A stretch of 35,891 bases of DNA from an uncultured bacterium (GTDB taxonomy: Bacteria > Cyanobacteriota > Vampirovibrionia > Gastranaerophilales > Gastranaerophilaceae). How positions within the stretch are numbered: the stretch's first letter is position 1; each line of letters begins with the position of its first letter. Under the pieces are notes generated by a model that saw only the letters and a list, made by a program, of their open reading frames with translations, was not told where the DNA came from and did not search any database. The stretch spans positions 1-35,891 of the forward strand of contig URYF01000008.1 of the NCBI GenBank assembly GCA_900551965.1, read 5' to 3'. Shown in pieces: positions 8,867-16,816 of this stretch. The translations under genes were made by a program, and so were the position numbers.

Positions 8867-9901
8867 GCTGTTAACCACATCTATAACGTCTTTCGGGTTA
8901 GGAAAGTTTGCACAGGCATCAATGTTTTTATGAAGTCTGCATTTTCTTTTAAAACACGGCTGACAAGGAAGCCCGACCCCGCCAAGTGCAACATATTTAT
9001 TATTATCCCCAAACGGTGCCAGAACATCTTTTGGTGTACAGGTAAATATCGTAACAACCGCAGGTTTACCGGTCGCCCAGGCTAAATGAGCACTTCCGCT
9101 GTCAGGTGCCATAACAAGATTTGCTCTTGAGAATAATTCCATAAGCTCCATAATATCGGTCTTACCTGCAAGGTTCAAAAATCTGCCACCACTTATGTAC
9201 TCGATAAGTTCGCTATCACCGGGCCCGCCTGTAAAAACAATATTACAAGTTTGTGCCAAATTATCAACAACAATTTTCCAGTTTTCACGCTTCCAATGTT
9301 TATTACCCCAGGTGGTTGCAGGCGCAATCACAACAAGCGGCTTAGATTTATCCAGCGGCTGCAAAATCTCATCAATCTTGGCAATCTGCTCTTCACTTCT
9401 TGGCGGAAGTGATACTTTTATTTTTTCAGGCTGAATACCTAAATACTGTGCGTATTTCAAATAATTTAAAACAATCGGAGAATCCGGTGCGTAAGAAATA
9501 TCATCAATCCACTCATTACCGCCCAAAATCGCCATTTCACGCGCTTCTTTTGAAATAATTCTTCTTTTTGCTCCGCAAAACAACATCCAATATAAACTCT
9601 TGAGCATCATTTGTGAATCTATTGCTATATCAAATTTTTCAGCACGAAGTTGTTTTAAAATCCCAAGATATTCTTTGAAATTTTCAAAGCAAAAACCGCG
9701 TTTTTTCCATTTCACAACAGGAGCCAAAATCGCTTTATCTACACAAGGATTGTCTTTCACAACCTGAATCCCTTTTTCTGATACCAGCCAGGTAACCTCA
9801 TATCCTGCATCTTTCAGCGCATTTGCAAGCGGAACATTAAAAATCACATCACCTAATGATGACAATTTTATCAACAACACTTTTTGCTTTTTTTCTTCCA
9901 T
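8852..9901 (-). CDS. Glycosyltransferase family 9 (ADP-heptose:LPS heptosyltransferase-like)
   Basis: GT-B fold transferase resembling WaaC/WaaF, which move heptose from ADP-heptose onto lipopolysaccharide core on the cytoplasmic face. The N-terminus KVLLIKLSSLGDVIFNVPLA has the family pattern with the acceptor-side LGD. The donor-binding part carries VIAPATTWGNKHW, FTGGPGD and MAPDSGSAHLAWATGKP. The C-terminus is Cys-rich (LPCQPCFKRKC). 349 residues is normal. AGGGGAA lies about nine bases before the ATG. The sugar and acceptor cannot be read from sequence; its presence suggests an outer membrane with lipopolysaccharide-like glycans. Confidence 0.88.
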   Translation of the reverse strand: MEEKKQKVLLIKLSSLGDVIFNVPLANALKDAGYEVTWLVSEKGIQVVKDNPCVDKAILAPVVKWKKRGFCFENFKEYLGILKQLRAEKFDIAIDSQMMLKSLYWMLFCGAKRRIISKEAREMAILGGNEWIDDISYAPDSPIVLNYLKYAQYLGIQPEKIKVSLPPRSEEQIAKIDEILQPLDKSKPLVVIAPATTWGNKHWKRENWKIVVDNLAQTCNIVFTGGPGDSELIEYISGGRFLNLAGKTDIMELMELFSRANLVMAPDSGSAHLAWATGKPAVVTIFTCTPKDVLAPFGDNNKYVALGGVGLPCQPCFKRKCRLHKNIDACANFPNPKDVIDVVNSLIFS

Positions 9902-9970
9902 TTTACAAATTCCCCTGTATAACTGAATTATATGCCAATTATACTCAAAAACTCTAATTCCATCAAGATT

Positions 9971-10495
9971 TTAACTACACTTAATAAATGTTATAAATTT
10001 ATCACCGTATTTTTTCTGTTTCAAAACCTCAAAACCGTCTAAATCAATATCAACAACATGCTCTAGAATTATAATCCCTGAGCATATCTTCAATGCTGCA
10101 TCAAGACTTGTTTCATAAACTCTTGAAAAATAAGGCGGATCAATATAAACAATATCAAATTTCTCCCCAAATTTTGAACAAACTTTCACACTGTCCCCTA
10201 GAATGAGTTTAATATCGTTATCTTTTTCATACTTTTTCAAATTTGATTTAATTACACTAAAAACTTTTTTGTTATTTTCGGCCATAACAACATGCGAAAA
10301 CCCTCGCGACAAGGCTTCAAGTCCCATAATCCCCGAACCCGCATACATATCAAAAAAACTTCTACCTTCAAAATCAATCATAGCTTGCAGTGTATTAAAT
10401 ACACTCATTCTGACCTTCGACAAAGTCGGACGTGTAATATTTTCATCAGGTGCTGTTATTTTTTGACCTTTAAATTTTCCTGCCGTGATATTCAT
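9971..10495 (-). CDS. rsmD: 16S rRNA (guanine-N2)-methyltransferase RsmD
   Basis: Methylates G966 (E. coli numbering) of 16S rRNA using S-adenosylmethionine during small-subunit assembly. Diagnostic parts are the start MNITAGKFKGQKI, RPTLSKVRMSVFNTL, the SAM-binding FFDMYAGSGIMGLEALSRG and the N-methyltransferase tetrad DPPY. I chose the ATG at 10495, giving 174 residues; the longer frame would need TTG two codons earlier. There is no Shine-Dalgarno: an extended -10 (TGTTAAAAT) ends seven bases before the ATG, so the mRNA is probably leaderless. A terminator sits immediately upstream of that -10. Confidence 0.93.
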   Translation of the reverse strand: MNITAGKFKGQKITAPDENITRPTLSKVRMSVFNTLQAMIDFEGRSFFDMYAGSGIMGLEALSRGFSHVVMAENNKKVFSVIKSNLKKYEKDNDIKLILGDSVKVCSKFGEKFDIVYIDPPYFSRVYETSLDAALKICSGIIILEHVVDIDLDGFEVLKQKKYGDKFITFIKCS

Positions 10496-10502
10496 GAACA
10501 AA

Positions 10503-10511
10503 ATTTTAACA
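10503..10511 (-). promoter_or_regulatory. Extended -10 giving a probable leaderless rsmD mRNA
   Basis: Minus-strand TGTTAAAAT; TAAAAT is at 10503-10508 and seven bases separate it from the ATG at 10495. No convincing -35 is visible. The U-tract of the preceding terminator runs to within a few bases of it. Confidence 0.5.
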
Positions 10512-10512
10512 T

Positions 10513-10537
10513 AAAAAAGAGCTCATATGAGCTCTTT
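10513..10537 (-). terminator. Rho-independent terminator between leuS and rsmD
   Basis: Perfect stem AAAGAGCTC / GAGCTCTTT (10516-10524 with 10529-10537), loop ATAT, followed on the minus strand by six T. It would end transcripts from leuS. Confidence 0.8.
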
Positions 10538-10574
10538 AATTTAAGGATTTATATATAAATTCTCGCTAATTTAT

Positions 10575-10671
10575 CGTCATTACGAGAAAATCTTTGATTT
10601 TCGAAGTAATCCAGTATGTTATTTGGATTAAATAAATTTTCCTGGACTGCTTCGCTAACGCTCGCAGTGAC
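10575..10671. repeat. Palindromic dispersed-repeat-like element downstream of leuS
   Basis: Left arm GTCATTACGAG ... CGAAGTAATCCAG (10576-10614) and right arm CTGGACTGCTTCG ... CTCGCAGTGAC (10642-10671) form an imperfect inverted repeat. All four mismatches in these conserved blocks are transitions. The left arm contains its own hairpin GAAAATC-TTT-GATTTTC. The arms resemble the GTCATTGCGAG/CGAAGCAATCCAG palindromes I know as dispersed intergenic repeats in several bacteria. It fills most of the 10538-10714 gap. Confidence 0.7.
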
Positions 10672-10714
10672 ATACGTTTACACATTAGTAAAATTACTAT
10701 ATAAGTCCGTTAAT

Positions 10715-13222
10715 TTATTTAACAACAATATTAACAAGTTTTCCTGGAACAACAATTGTTTTAACTATAGTTTTTCCATCGGTTAACGCTTTAATTTTCG
10801 GGCTGTCAAGTGCAACTTGTTTCATTTCTTCTTGCTCTAAGCCTTCATCAACTTCAATTTTATCTTTAACTTTTCCGTTAACCTGAACAACTAAAGTAAT
10901 TGAACTTGATTTTGCAAGGTTTTCGTCCCATTTTGCCCACGGCTGGTTATGGATTGAACCCTCTCCGCCCAATTCATGCCAAGCTTCTTCTGTCAAGTGA
11001 ACTGCAACCGGTGACATAAGTTTCATCAACGATACAACCGCAAAACTCAAAACGTTCTTATCTTCTTCACTAAGTTCAGAACCGTTTTTGCATTTGCTTC
11101 CCTGCCATTCATAAATCGCATTTGTTAATTCACGATATTTTGAAATAACAGTGTTGAATTGGAAATCGTTTGAAATATCGTTTGTAATCCCTTTGATTGC
11201 AATATGAACAGTTCTCACTAAATCATCATTCTCTTTTGCAAGAGGGAAGTTCAACTTATAATCAAGCGTAATATTACCTGCATTTGTTGAAATAAGTCTC
11301 CAAACTCTGTTCAAGAATTTATAGCAGCCTTCAACACCTGCATCTGACCAGTCAAAATCTCTAGCCGGAGGTGAATCTGAAAGAATAAATAATCTTGCGG
11401 TATCTGCACCGTAATTTTCAAAGATTTCATCAGGATCAACTGTGTTGCCTTTTGATTTTGACATTTTAGCACCGTCTTTTAAAACCATACCTTGAGTTAA
11501 AAGGTTTTTAAACGGTTCATCAAAGTCTAATAATCCGCAATCACGCAATGCTTTTGTGAAAAATCTTGAATATAACAAGTGCAAAATTGCATGCTCAATA
11601 CCGCCGACATATTGATCAACCGGCAGCCAGTGATTTACGATATCTCTATCGAAGCATTTTTCAGAATTTCTGGCATCTGAATATCTCAAATAATACCAGC
11701 TCGAACATACAAATGTATCCATTGTATCTGTTTCACGAACTGCATGCCCGCCGCAAACAGGACAAACGGTATCTTTGAAAGTTTTTGATGTCGTAATCGG
11801 AGATTTTCCTGAAACTGAAAAATCTACATCTTTTGGAAGTAATACAGGAAGCTGATCTTCCGGAACCGGTTGTATTCCGCATTTTTCGCAATAAACAACA
11901 GGAATCGGAGCACCCCAGTATCTTTGACGGGAAATCAGCCAATCTCTAAGTCTGTATTGAGTTTTGAATTCACCAAAACCTTTATCTACAGCCCATTTTG
12001 TAATAGCTTTTTTAGCTTCGTTATTTTTCATTCCGTTAAATTCACCTGAATTTACAAGAACACCAGGTTCTGTATAAGCTTCGTTTAAAGATTCTGAAAC
12101 AAGTTCAGAATGACAATCCGGAGCAATAACGACTTTCATAGGCATATTGTACTTTTTAGCAAAATCAAAGTCACGTTCATCGTGGGTTGGAACAGCCATT
12201 ACAGCACCTGTTCCGTATTCCACAAGCGCATAATCCGCAGTCCAAAGAGGGAAGATTTCACCATTGAACGGATTTTGGCAGTGTGTTCCTAGCGGAACAC
12301 CTGTTTTTACACGGTCAGTTGAAAGTCTTTCGATTTCAGTCATCTTACGTGCATTTGCTCTATATTCTTCAACAGCCTGTTTATTTTCAGCAGTTGTAAG
12401 TTTTTCGATATCTTTGTATTCAGGTGCTACAACAAGATAAGTTATACCAAAAACAGTATCCGGTCTTGTTGTATAAACCGGAACTTCCATAACTTCACCG
12501 TTTGGAGCATCAACTACCGGGAATTTAAAAATCGCACCCTTAGATTTACCAATCCAATTAGCCTGCATTGTTTTAACATTATCACCCCAGCCAGGTAACT
12601 TATCTAAATCCTCAAGCAATACATCTGCGTATTCTGTAATTTTGATAAACCATTGTGATAAGTATTTTTTCTCAACAACACTGTCACATCTCCAGCACTT
12701 ACCATCAATAACCTGTTCGTTCGCAAGTACTGTTCCACATTCGTTACACCAGTTTACAGCTGCTTCTTTTTTGTAAACCAATCCTTTTTTATACAACTGC
12801 AAAAACAGCCACTGAGTCCATTTGTAATAATCAGGTTTGCAAGTTGTAACCTCTCTGTCCCAATCATAAGACAAACCTAACATTTTTAACTGTTTTGTCA
12901 TATAAGCAATATTTTCATCAGTCCAAGTTTCAGGGTCAGCGTTATGCTTCATTGCAGCATTTTCAGCCGGAAGCCCGAAACTATCCCAGCCAATCGGGTG
13001 TAATACATTAAATCCGTTTGCTTTCTTAAAACGTGCAATAACATCTGTTATTGTATAGTTTCTAACATGTCCCATATGCAGTTTTCCTGACGGATACGGA
13101 AACATTGAAAGCGCATAATATTTCGGTTTATCAGATTCATCCGGGGTTTTAAAAGCTTTTGTTTCTTCCCAGATGCTTTGCCATTTTTTTTCTATTTCTT
13201 GCGGGAAATAACTTTCTTTCAT
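10715..13222 (-). CDS. leuS: Leucyl-tRNA synthetase
   Basis: Class I synthetase charging tRNA-Leu, with post-transfer editing. HMGH (residues 49-52) and KMSKS (586-590) form the ATP site. The editing domain in between has YTTRPDTVFG, TGVPLGTHC and MAVPTHDERDF, and Cys pairs (WCNEC...CWRC) mark the zinc-binding insertion. I chose the ATG at 13222 (835 residues): AAGGAG sits eight bases upstream and the protein then begins MKESYFPQEIEKKWQ as in other LeuRS; a longer frame adds 20 unconserved residues. Residues 370-378 (CHSELVSES) look like translated palindromic repeat in a variable loop late in the editing domain, just before LNEAYTEPGVLVNSGEFNG. It is followed by the 10575 repeat and the terminator at 10513. 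Confidence 0.97.
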   Translation of the reverse strand: MKESYFPQEIEKKWQSIWEETKAFKTPDESDKPKYYALSMFPYPSGKLHMGHVRNYTITDVIARFKKANGFNVLHPIGWDSFGLPAENAAMKHNADPETWTDENIAYMTKQLKMLGLSYDWDREVTTCKPDYYKWTQWLFLQLYKKGLVYKKEAAVNWCNECGTVLANEQVIDGKCWRCDSVVEKKYLSQWFIKITEYADVLLEDLDKLPGWGDNVKTMQANWIGKSKGAIFKFPVVDAPNGEVMEVPVYTTRPDTVFGITYLVVAPEYKDIEKLTTAENKQAVEEYRANARKMTEIERLSTDRVKTGVPLGTHCQNPFNGEIFPLWTADYALVEYGTGAVMAVPTHDERDFDFAKKYNMPMKVVIAPDCHSELVSESLNEAYTEPGVLVNSGEFNGMKNNEAKKAITKWAVDKGFGEFKTQYRLRDWLISRQRYWGAPIPVVYCEKCGIQPVPEDQLPVLLPKDVDFSVSGKSPITTSKTFKDTVCPVCGGHAVRETDTMDTFVCSSWYYLRYSDARNSEKCFDRDIVNHWLPVDQYVGGIEHAILHLLYSRFFTKALRDCGLLDFDEPFKNLLTQGMVLKDGAKMSKSKGNTVDPDEIFENYGADTARLFILSDSPPARDFDWSDAGVEGCYKFLNRVWRLISTNAGNITLDYKLNFPLAKENDDLVRTVHIAIKGITNDISNDFQFNTVISKYRELTNAIYEWQGSKCKNGSELSEEDKNVLSFAVVSLMKLMSPVAVHLTEEAWHELGGEGSIHNQPWAKWDENLAKSSSITLVVQVNGKVKDKIEVDEGLEQEEMKQVALDSPKIKALTDGKTIVKTIVVPGKLVNIVVK
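12089..12118 (-). repeat. Palindromic element translated inside leuS
   Basis: The coding strand here reads TGTCATTCTGAACTTGTTTCAG (split: TGTCATTCTGAA, then CTTGTTTCAG) and continues to AATCT. It holds a hairpin with arms ATTCTGAA / TTCAGAAT (12091-12098 with 12104-12111) and a five-base loop. It is in frame and encodes CHSELVSES, a peptide I associate with palindromic repeat families that insert into genes, as described for Rickettsia palindromic elements. It falls where LeuRS sequences vary in length. Confidence 0.7.
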
Positions 13223-13296
13223 AATTCTCCTTACTATATTTATCCTCAAGTCAAGTATATCATAAAGGGGGAATTTTACCATTAATTTATTACAAA

Positions 13297-13326
13297 AAAA
13301 GGACAGATTTTAAAATCTGCCCTTTT
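13297..13326 (-). terminator. Terminator after the small exported protein gene
   Basis: Stem with GGaCAGATTTT on one side and AAAATCTGcCC on the other (one A-C mismatch), flanked by seven A on the left and TTTT on the right. On the minus strand the run after the stem is T7. It separates the gene ending at 13346 from leuS. Confidence 0.75.
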
Positions 13327-13345
13327 AATCTATAAAATAAATTTA

Positions 13346-13630
13346 CTAAATTCTGTTATGCCAAACTCCGCCTTGTCTATCTACAAAAGCATCATAACAA
13401 GACCAGATTCTGAACACACCGGTCAAACCCAAAAGTGCGTGAGTAACATTTTTATCAAATGACTGATCATTAACTGCCTGACCCAGTCCTGGCCAAATCA
13501 ATAATGACAATGCAGCTGCACCAACTGATGTTGCACTAACCTGACCGTTAGTACCATGAGTTCCGGCAAAAGCAGGTGTGCTTATAGTTAACATTGATAA
13601 TGCAATAATTGATAACAATAATTTTTTCAT
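13346..13630 (-). CDS. Small exported protein of unknown function (94 aa)
   Basis: The N-terminus MKKLLLSIIALSMLTISTPAFA is a clear Sec signal peptide, cleaved after AFA (about residue 22). The mature part has a hydrophobic Gly-rich segment (SVGAAALSLLIWPGLGQAV), then NVTHALLGLTGVFRIWSCYDAF, so it may rejoin the membrane. I recognise no named family. The ATG at 13630 is preceded by AAGGAGAAGAAGT; the upstream in-frame extension has no such site. A terminator follows, so this looks like a single-gene unit upstream of leuS. Confidence 0.8.
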   Translation of the reverse strand: MKKLLLSIIALSMLTISTPAFAGTHGTNGQVSATSVGAAALSLLIWPGLGQAVNDQSFDKNVTHALLGLTGVFRIWSCYDAFVDRQGGVWHNRI

Positions 13631-13717
13631 ACTTCTTCTCCTTATCGATACACAATAATTATTATACATTCAACCAATTATTTTTGAAACCTTTGTAATT
13701 AAATGTAAACTGAATAT

Positions 13718-14776
13718 TTATTTTAGAAATGCTTCAGCAATTGATTTGTTATAATCAGGTCTTAAAATCCCTTTTTCAGTTATTATACCTGCAATCAATT
13801 CGTGAGGCGTAACGTCAAATCCAGGATTGATAATATTTACACCTTCTGCGCAAATCGGCTTTCCATTGATATGAGTAACTTCATCATGCGAACGTTCTTC
13901 AATTACAATATCATCACCTGATTTAATGCTTGTGTCAATTGTTGATAAAGGTGCAGCCACATAAAACGGTATATTATGGTATTTTGCAGCAATCGCAACA
14001 GTATATGTACCGATTTTGTTCGCAGCATCACCATTAGCAGCAATTCTGTCAGCTCCGACACATACCATATCTATCATACCTTTTTTCATAAAATATGAAC
14101 ACATGCCATCAGTAATCAAAGTTACAGGAATCCCATCCATAGTAAGTTCAAGCGTGGTAATTCTTGCACCCTGCTGACGCGGTCTTGTTTCATCAGCAAA
14201 AACCTGTACTGTATTATCATTTGCAAATGCCGAACGAACAACCCCCAGAGCAGTTCCATATCCAACAGTTGCCAGTGCTCCGGCATTACAATGGGTCAAA
14301 ATAGTTGCGCCTTTAGGAACAACCTCCGCTCCGTAATCTCCGATTTTTTTATTAATTTCAATATCTTCAAGTTCTAATTTCTTACCATTATCTGCAAGTT
14401 CTTTTATAAGTGTTTTTATATCTGATTTAGAATTTTTTATAATTTCTTTTTGCTTTTCAACTGCCCACATAAGGTTCACTGCAGTAGGTCTCGCACTTGC
14501 CATGTAATCAGCTTTATCCAAAAGTTTCGATATAAATTCTTCTCTTGAAAGATTTTGTTTTTCAAGTTCCTGGGCATACAAAACAACACCATGAGCACCG
14601 GCAATACCGATAGCAGGAGCCCCTCGGACTATCATTGTTTTTATTGCATCAAACATATCCTGTCCGTTTATAATATTCACATATTCAAAATGTTCCGGAA
14701 ACTTTGTCTGGTCTACCATTTTTGAATACGTATCAATCCATTCTATTGTTCTTATTTTTGAAATAAATTCAGCCAT
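13718..14776 (-). CDS. mtnA: S-methyl-5-thioribose-1-phosphate isomerase
   Basis: Methionine salvage: converts methylthioribose 1-phosphate to methylthioribulose 1-phosphate. The eIF2B-like fold is shown by IVRGAPAIGIAGAHG, the catalytic cysteine in THCNAGALAT (Cys163), VFADETRPRQQGARIT and the catalytic aspartate in GADRIAANGD (Asp243), then NKIGTY and PFYVAAPLST. 352 residues is usual. AAAGGA lies nine bases before the ATG. No other salvage gene (mtnB, C, D, K) is in this window, so the rest of the pathway must be elsewhere or absent; MtnA-like proteins can also act on related pentose phosphates. Confidence 0.94.
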   Translation of the reverse strand: MAEFISKIRTIEWIDTYSKMVDQTKFPEHFEYVNIINGQDMFDAIKTMIVRGAPAIGIAGAHGVVLYAQELEKQNLSREEFISKLLDKADYMASARPTAVNLMWAVEKQKEIIKNSKSDIKTLIKELADNGKKLELEDIEINKKIGDYGAEVVPKGATILTHCNAGALATVGYGTALGVVRSAFANDNTVQVFADETRPRQQGARITTLELTMDGIPVTLITDGMCSYFMKKGMIDMVCVGADRIAANGDAANKIGTYTVAIAAKYHNIPFYVAAPLSTIDTSIKSGDDIVIEERSHDEVTHINGKPICAEGVNIINPGFDVTPHELIAGIITEKGILRPDYNKSIAEAFLK

Positions 14777-14809
14777 TTTTATATTCCTTTACTATCTTGT
14801 TAAATCTTT

Positions 14810-15304
14810 TTATAAATCTGTAAAACTATCATCATTTTTATGAATTTCATCCTGATGCTGTTTTTCATACATATCACGAATAAAATTTATCACATAATAA
14901 GTTACAAAACCTGAAAATGCGTTTGTTACTGCACAAAGCACACCAATAAAAATTATAAATACTGCCAAAAGCCATATTGGAGAATTTGTAATCATTGCAC
15001 TCAAGAAAAAGTTAGAAGTGTAATGAAAAACTTTCGCAAGCAAAGCCATTACAATTGAATACGCGGCAGAAAATGAAATATTTGCACAAAATCCGATAAG
15101 CGCCCCTGTAATAATACTATCTTTTGTTGTAGTTAAATCAAGTTTTGAATCCATAATAAGATAAACTATAACCAATGGCGCTGCCAGCAATAATGCCGCA
15201 AATAACATTACAGTACCAACATACGGAATAGGTGCCAAAAGCCCTAAAATTCCGCCTAATATTAAACTTAGTATTACAATATTTTTTACAATAAATTTAT
15301 TCAT
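14810..15304 (-). CDS. Polytopic membrane protein of unknown function (164 aa)
   Basis: Four hydrophobic segments at about residues 8-28, 31-51, 64-93 and 109-140, with a charged C-terminal tail (RDMYEKQHQDEIHKNDD). No signature motif and no recognised family. GAAAG precedes the start. It lies 33 bases before mtnA and 37 bases after ruvC, all on the minus strand, so it may be cotranscribed with them, but nothing ties its function to either. Confidence 0.7.
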   Translation of the reverse strand: MNKFIVKNIVILSLILGGILGLLAPIPYVGTVMLFAALLLAAPLVIVYLIMDSKLDLTTTKDSIITGALIGFCANISFSAAYSIVMALLAKVFHYTSNFFLSAMITNSPIWLLAVFIIFIGVLCAVTNAFSGFVTYYVINFIRDMYEKQHQDEIHKNDDSFTDL

Positions 15305-15341
15305 TTTTATTTTCTTTCAAAATATTCTAACATCTATACAG

Positions 15342-15842
15342 CTAAAACTCAAACTTTTTCAAATCTTGTATTGCATCAGCACTTCGGGTATAAGAAATCG
15401 CAATTGCTATAGAATCCACAGTATCATCAAGTTTTGGCAGCTTGTCAACCCCAAGGCTTATTTTAACCATTTGTTCAACTTCTTTTTTATCAGCTCTTCC
15501 ATACCCTGTCAAAATCTGCTTAACCTCCATCGGAGTGTATTCATAAACAGGAATACTATGCTGTTCTAATACAGTTAAAATAACCCCTCTTGCATGAGCT
15601 ACAGGCATGACAGTTGTTTGGTTCCGAAAAAAGAAAAGCTTTTCAATTGCGCAAACATCAGGCTGATATTTTTCAACAACAGAGGTCATATCATTAAAAA
15701 TCTCCAATAATCTTGCAGATTCTCTCTCACCTTTAGCCGTCTGAATTGATCCTGAATGCAAAAGCTCGGAACCCTTGCCGTCATAATTCAAAATACTATA
15801 ACCAACTATCGCCATACCGGGATCTATACCTAAAATTTTCAT
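15342..15842 (-). CDS. ruvC: Holliday junction resolvase RuvC
   Basis: Dimeric endonuclease that cuts Holliday junctions with RuvAB. All four acidic catalytic residues are in place: Asp7 (GIDPGMAIVGYS), Glu67 (AIEKLFF), Asp140 and Asp143 (DDTVDSIAIA). 166 residues is normal. ruvA and ruvB are not adjacent. There is no Shine-Dalgarno; TGCTAAAAT with its -10 hexamer ending six bases before the ATG suggests a leaderless mRNA starting just after the terminator of the gene upstream. Confidence 0.95.
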   Translation of the reverse strand: MKILGIDPGMAIVGYSILNYDGKGSELLHSGSIQTAKGERESARLLEIFNDMTSVVEKYQPDVCAIEKLFFFRNQTTVMPVAHARGVILTVLEQHSIPVYEYTPMEVKQILTGYGRADKKEVEQMVKISLGVDKLPKLDDTVDSIAIAISYTRSADAIQDLKKFEF

Positions 15843-15848
15843 AAAAAT

Positions 15849-15857
15849 ATTTTAGCA
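15849..15857 (-). promoter_or_regulatory. Extended -10 giving a probable leaderless ruvC mRNA
   Basis: Minus-strand TGCTAAAAT; TAAAAT occupies 15849-15854 and six bases (15843-15848) separate it from the ATG. It abuts the U-tract of the terminator at 15857-15884, making a compact terminator-promoter junction. Confidence 0.5.
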
Positions 15858-15884
15858 AAAAATAAGGGATAAATAAATATCCCC
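15857..15884 (-). terminator. Terminator after the Hsp20-like gene
   Basis: Stem GGGATA / TATCCC (15866-15871 with 15879-15884), seven-base loop, followed on the minus strand by TTATTTTTT. Confidence 0.65.
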
Positions 15885-15891
15885 TACTTTT

Positions 15892-16449
15892 TTAATCTTC
15901 ATTTTCTATAATCGGAATTGTGATAATAAAATAATTTCCATTTGTTTCCTTTGTTAAATCCTCTAGTTTGACATTATCACCAAACATATAATTTTGTTGA
16001 AACTCAGAAATTTGTTCATTATTTTTGGATTTTCTGATAGAACGCCCGGCAATTGTTAAAATATTACCGTTAGCACTGATTTGGACATTATTTTCATTAT
16101 TATCAAAAGCCCTTAAATCAATGATTACCCTGTAAACATTTTCTTCTTTTTGAAGATGGATAATATTTCCTGTTTTTTTAAGAAAATTTCCCTCTTCTTT
16201 TTTAAACATACGATTCATAGATTTCATTTCTTTTTTAATCATATGCTCCATTTGCCCCGGGTATCCCTTGAACCCCGGGCGCATAAGGTTTTTAAAATGC
16301 CAGTCTGACACAACATAAAACGCACAAAATGCTCCCAAAAAGATTAATAGTCCAACCAGCAAAGATTTCATTAATGAATGCCCCGCGCAGGTATGATAAA
16401 TTTCTTCTCTGTTTTTGCCGGTTTCTTCCGGTTTTTGATTTTCTTCCAT
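15892..16449 (-). CDS. Membrane-anchored Hsp20/alpha-crystallin-like protein
   Basis: 185 residues: a polar N-terminus, one membrane segment (about 28-48), a Met/Lys-rich basic linker (50-95), then an alpha-crystallin-like beta domain (about 104-180) with YRVIIDLRAFD, NVQISANGNILTIAG, ISEFQQNYMF and NGNYFIITIPI, the order seen in small heat-shock proteins. The linker and domain lie beyond the membrane segment, possibly outside the cytoplasm. The C-terminal IxI contact (ITIPI) is roughly present. AAGGAG precedes the ATG; a possible promoter (TTGTTA 16491-16496, 16 bases, TAAAAT 16469-16474) lies upstream. Function as a chaperone is inferred. Confidence 0.75.
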   Translation of the reverse strand: MEENQKPEETGKNREEIYHTCAGHSLMKSLLVGLLIFLGAFCAFYVVSDWHFKNLMRPGFKGYPGQMEHMIKKEMKSMNRMFKKEEGNFLKKTGNIIHLQKEENVYRVIIDLRAFDNNENNVQISANGNILTIAGRSIRKSKNNEQISEFQQNYMFGDNVKLEDLTKETNGNYFIITIPIIENED

Positions 16450-16531
16450 ATTGACTCCTTTCGATTTTATTTTATTTATTTAATAACTTTTAACAATACC
16501 AACCCGGAGAAGCCTGATTGAATAGTTCTGC

Positions 16532-16560
16532 TTGATAAAAAATTACGCGTATGGTATAAT
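16532..16560 (+). promoter_or_regulatory. Sigma-70 promoter for the ribbon-helix-helix gene
   Basis: TTGATA (16532-16537), 17 bases, TATAAT (16555-16560) preceded by TGG. Same -35, spacing and extended -10 as the promoter at 8838-8866. Predicted start near 16567, 16 bases before the ATG, leaving room for the AAAGGG site. Confidence 0.8.
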
Positions 16561-16582
16561 ATCCACAAGAAAGGGTTAGTTT

Positions 16583-16771
16583 ATGGCTAAAATTTTAGTA
16601 ACCATGCCTGATGAATTTTTAAATAAGGTAGATGGATTAGCAGATAAAGAGAGTTGTTCAAGAAGTGAATTGATAAGAGAAGCGCTCAGAAATTACATGC
16701 GCAGAATTTCAAAACAACAATTACAAGATGCATCTAAAAATGCTGAAATTTTAGAAGATATATTGAGCTAA
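16583..16771 (+). CDS. CopG/Arc-type ribbon-helix-helix DNA-binding protein
   Basis: 62 residues with the full ribbon-helix-helix fold: strand KILVTMPDEFLNKVDGLA, then helix SRSELIREALRNYMR, and a short C-terminal helix. Such proteins bind DNA as dimers, often as antitoxins or plasmid/metal regulators. AAAGGG lies before the ATG and a near-consensus promoter is upstream. No toxin-sized partner follows; the next gene is an L,D-transpeptidase 58 bases on. It is better called an orphan transcription regulator. Its target is unknown, possibly its own promoter or its neighbour. Confidence 0.85.
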   Translation: MAKILVTMPDEFLNKVDGLADKESCSRSELIREALRNYMRRISKQQLQDASKNAEILEDILS

Positions 16772-16816
16772 GTTACAAATTTCAGCTGTATTAGCAAATA
16801 TTTTTGTTTTTTGCTT

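Noticed and set aside
13223..13282. N-terminal extension of LeuRS by 20 residues
   Set aside because: The extension is unconserved in style, and a strong AAGGAG site precedes the internal ATG at 13222.
16583..16771. Toxin-antitoxin module based on the CopG-like protein
   Set aside because: No toxin-sized frame adjoins it on either side; the next gene is an L,D-transpeptidase with its own -10.
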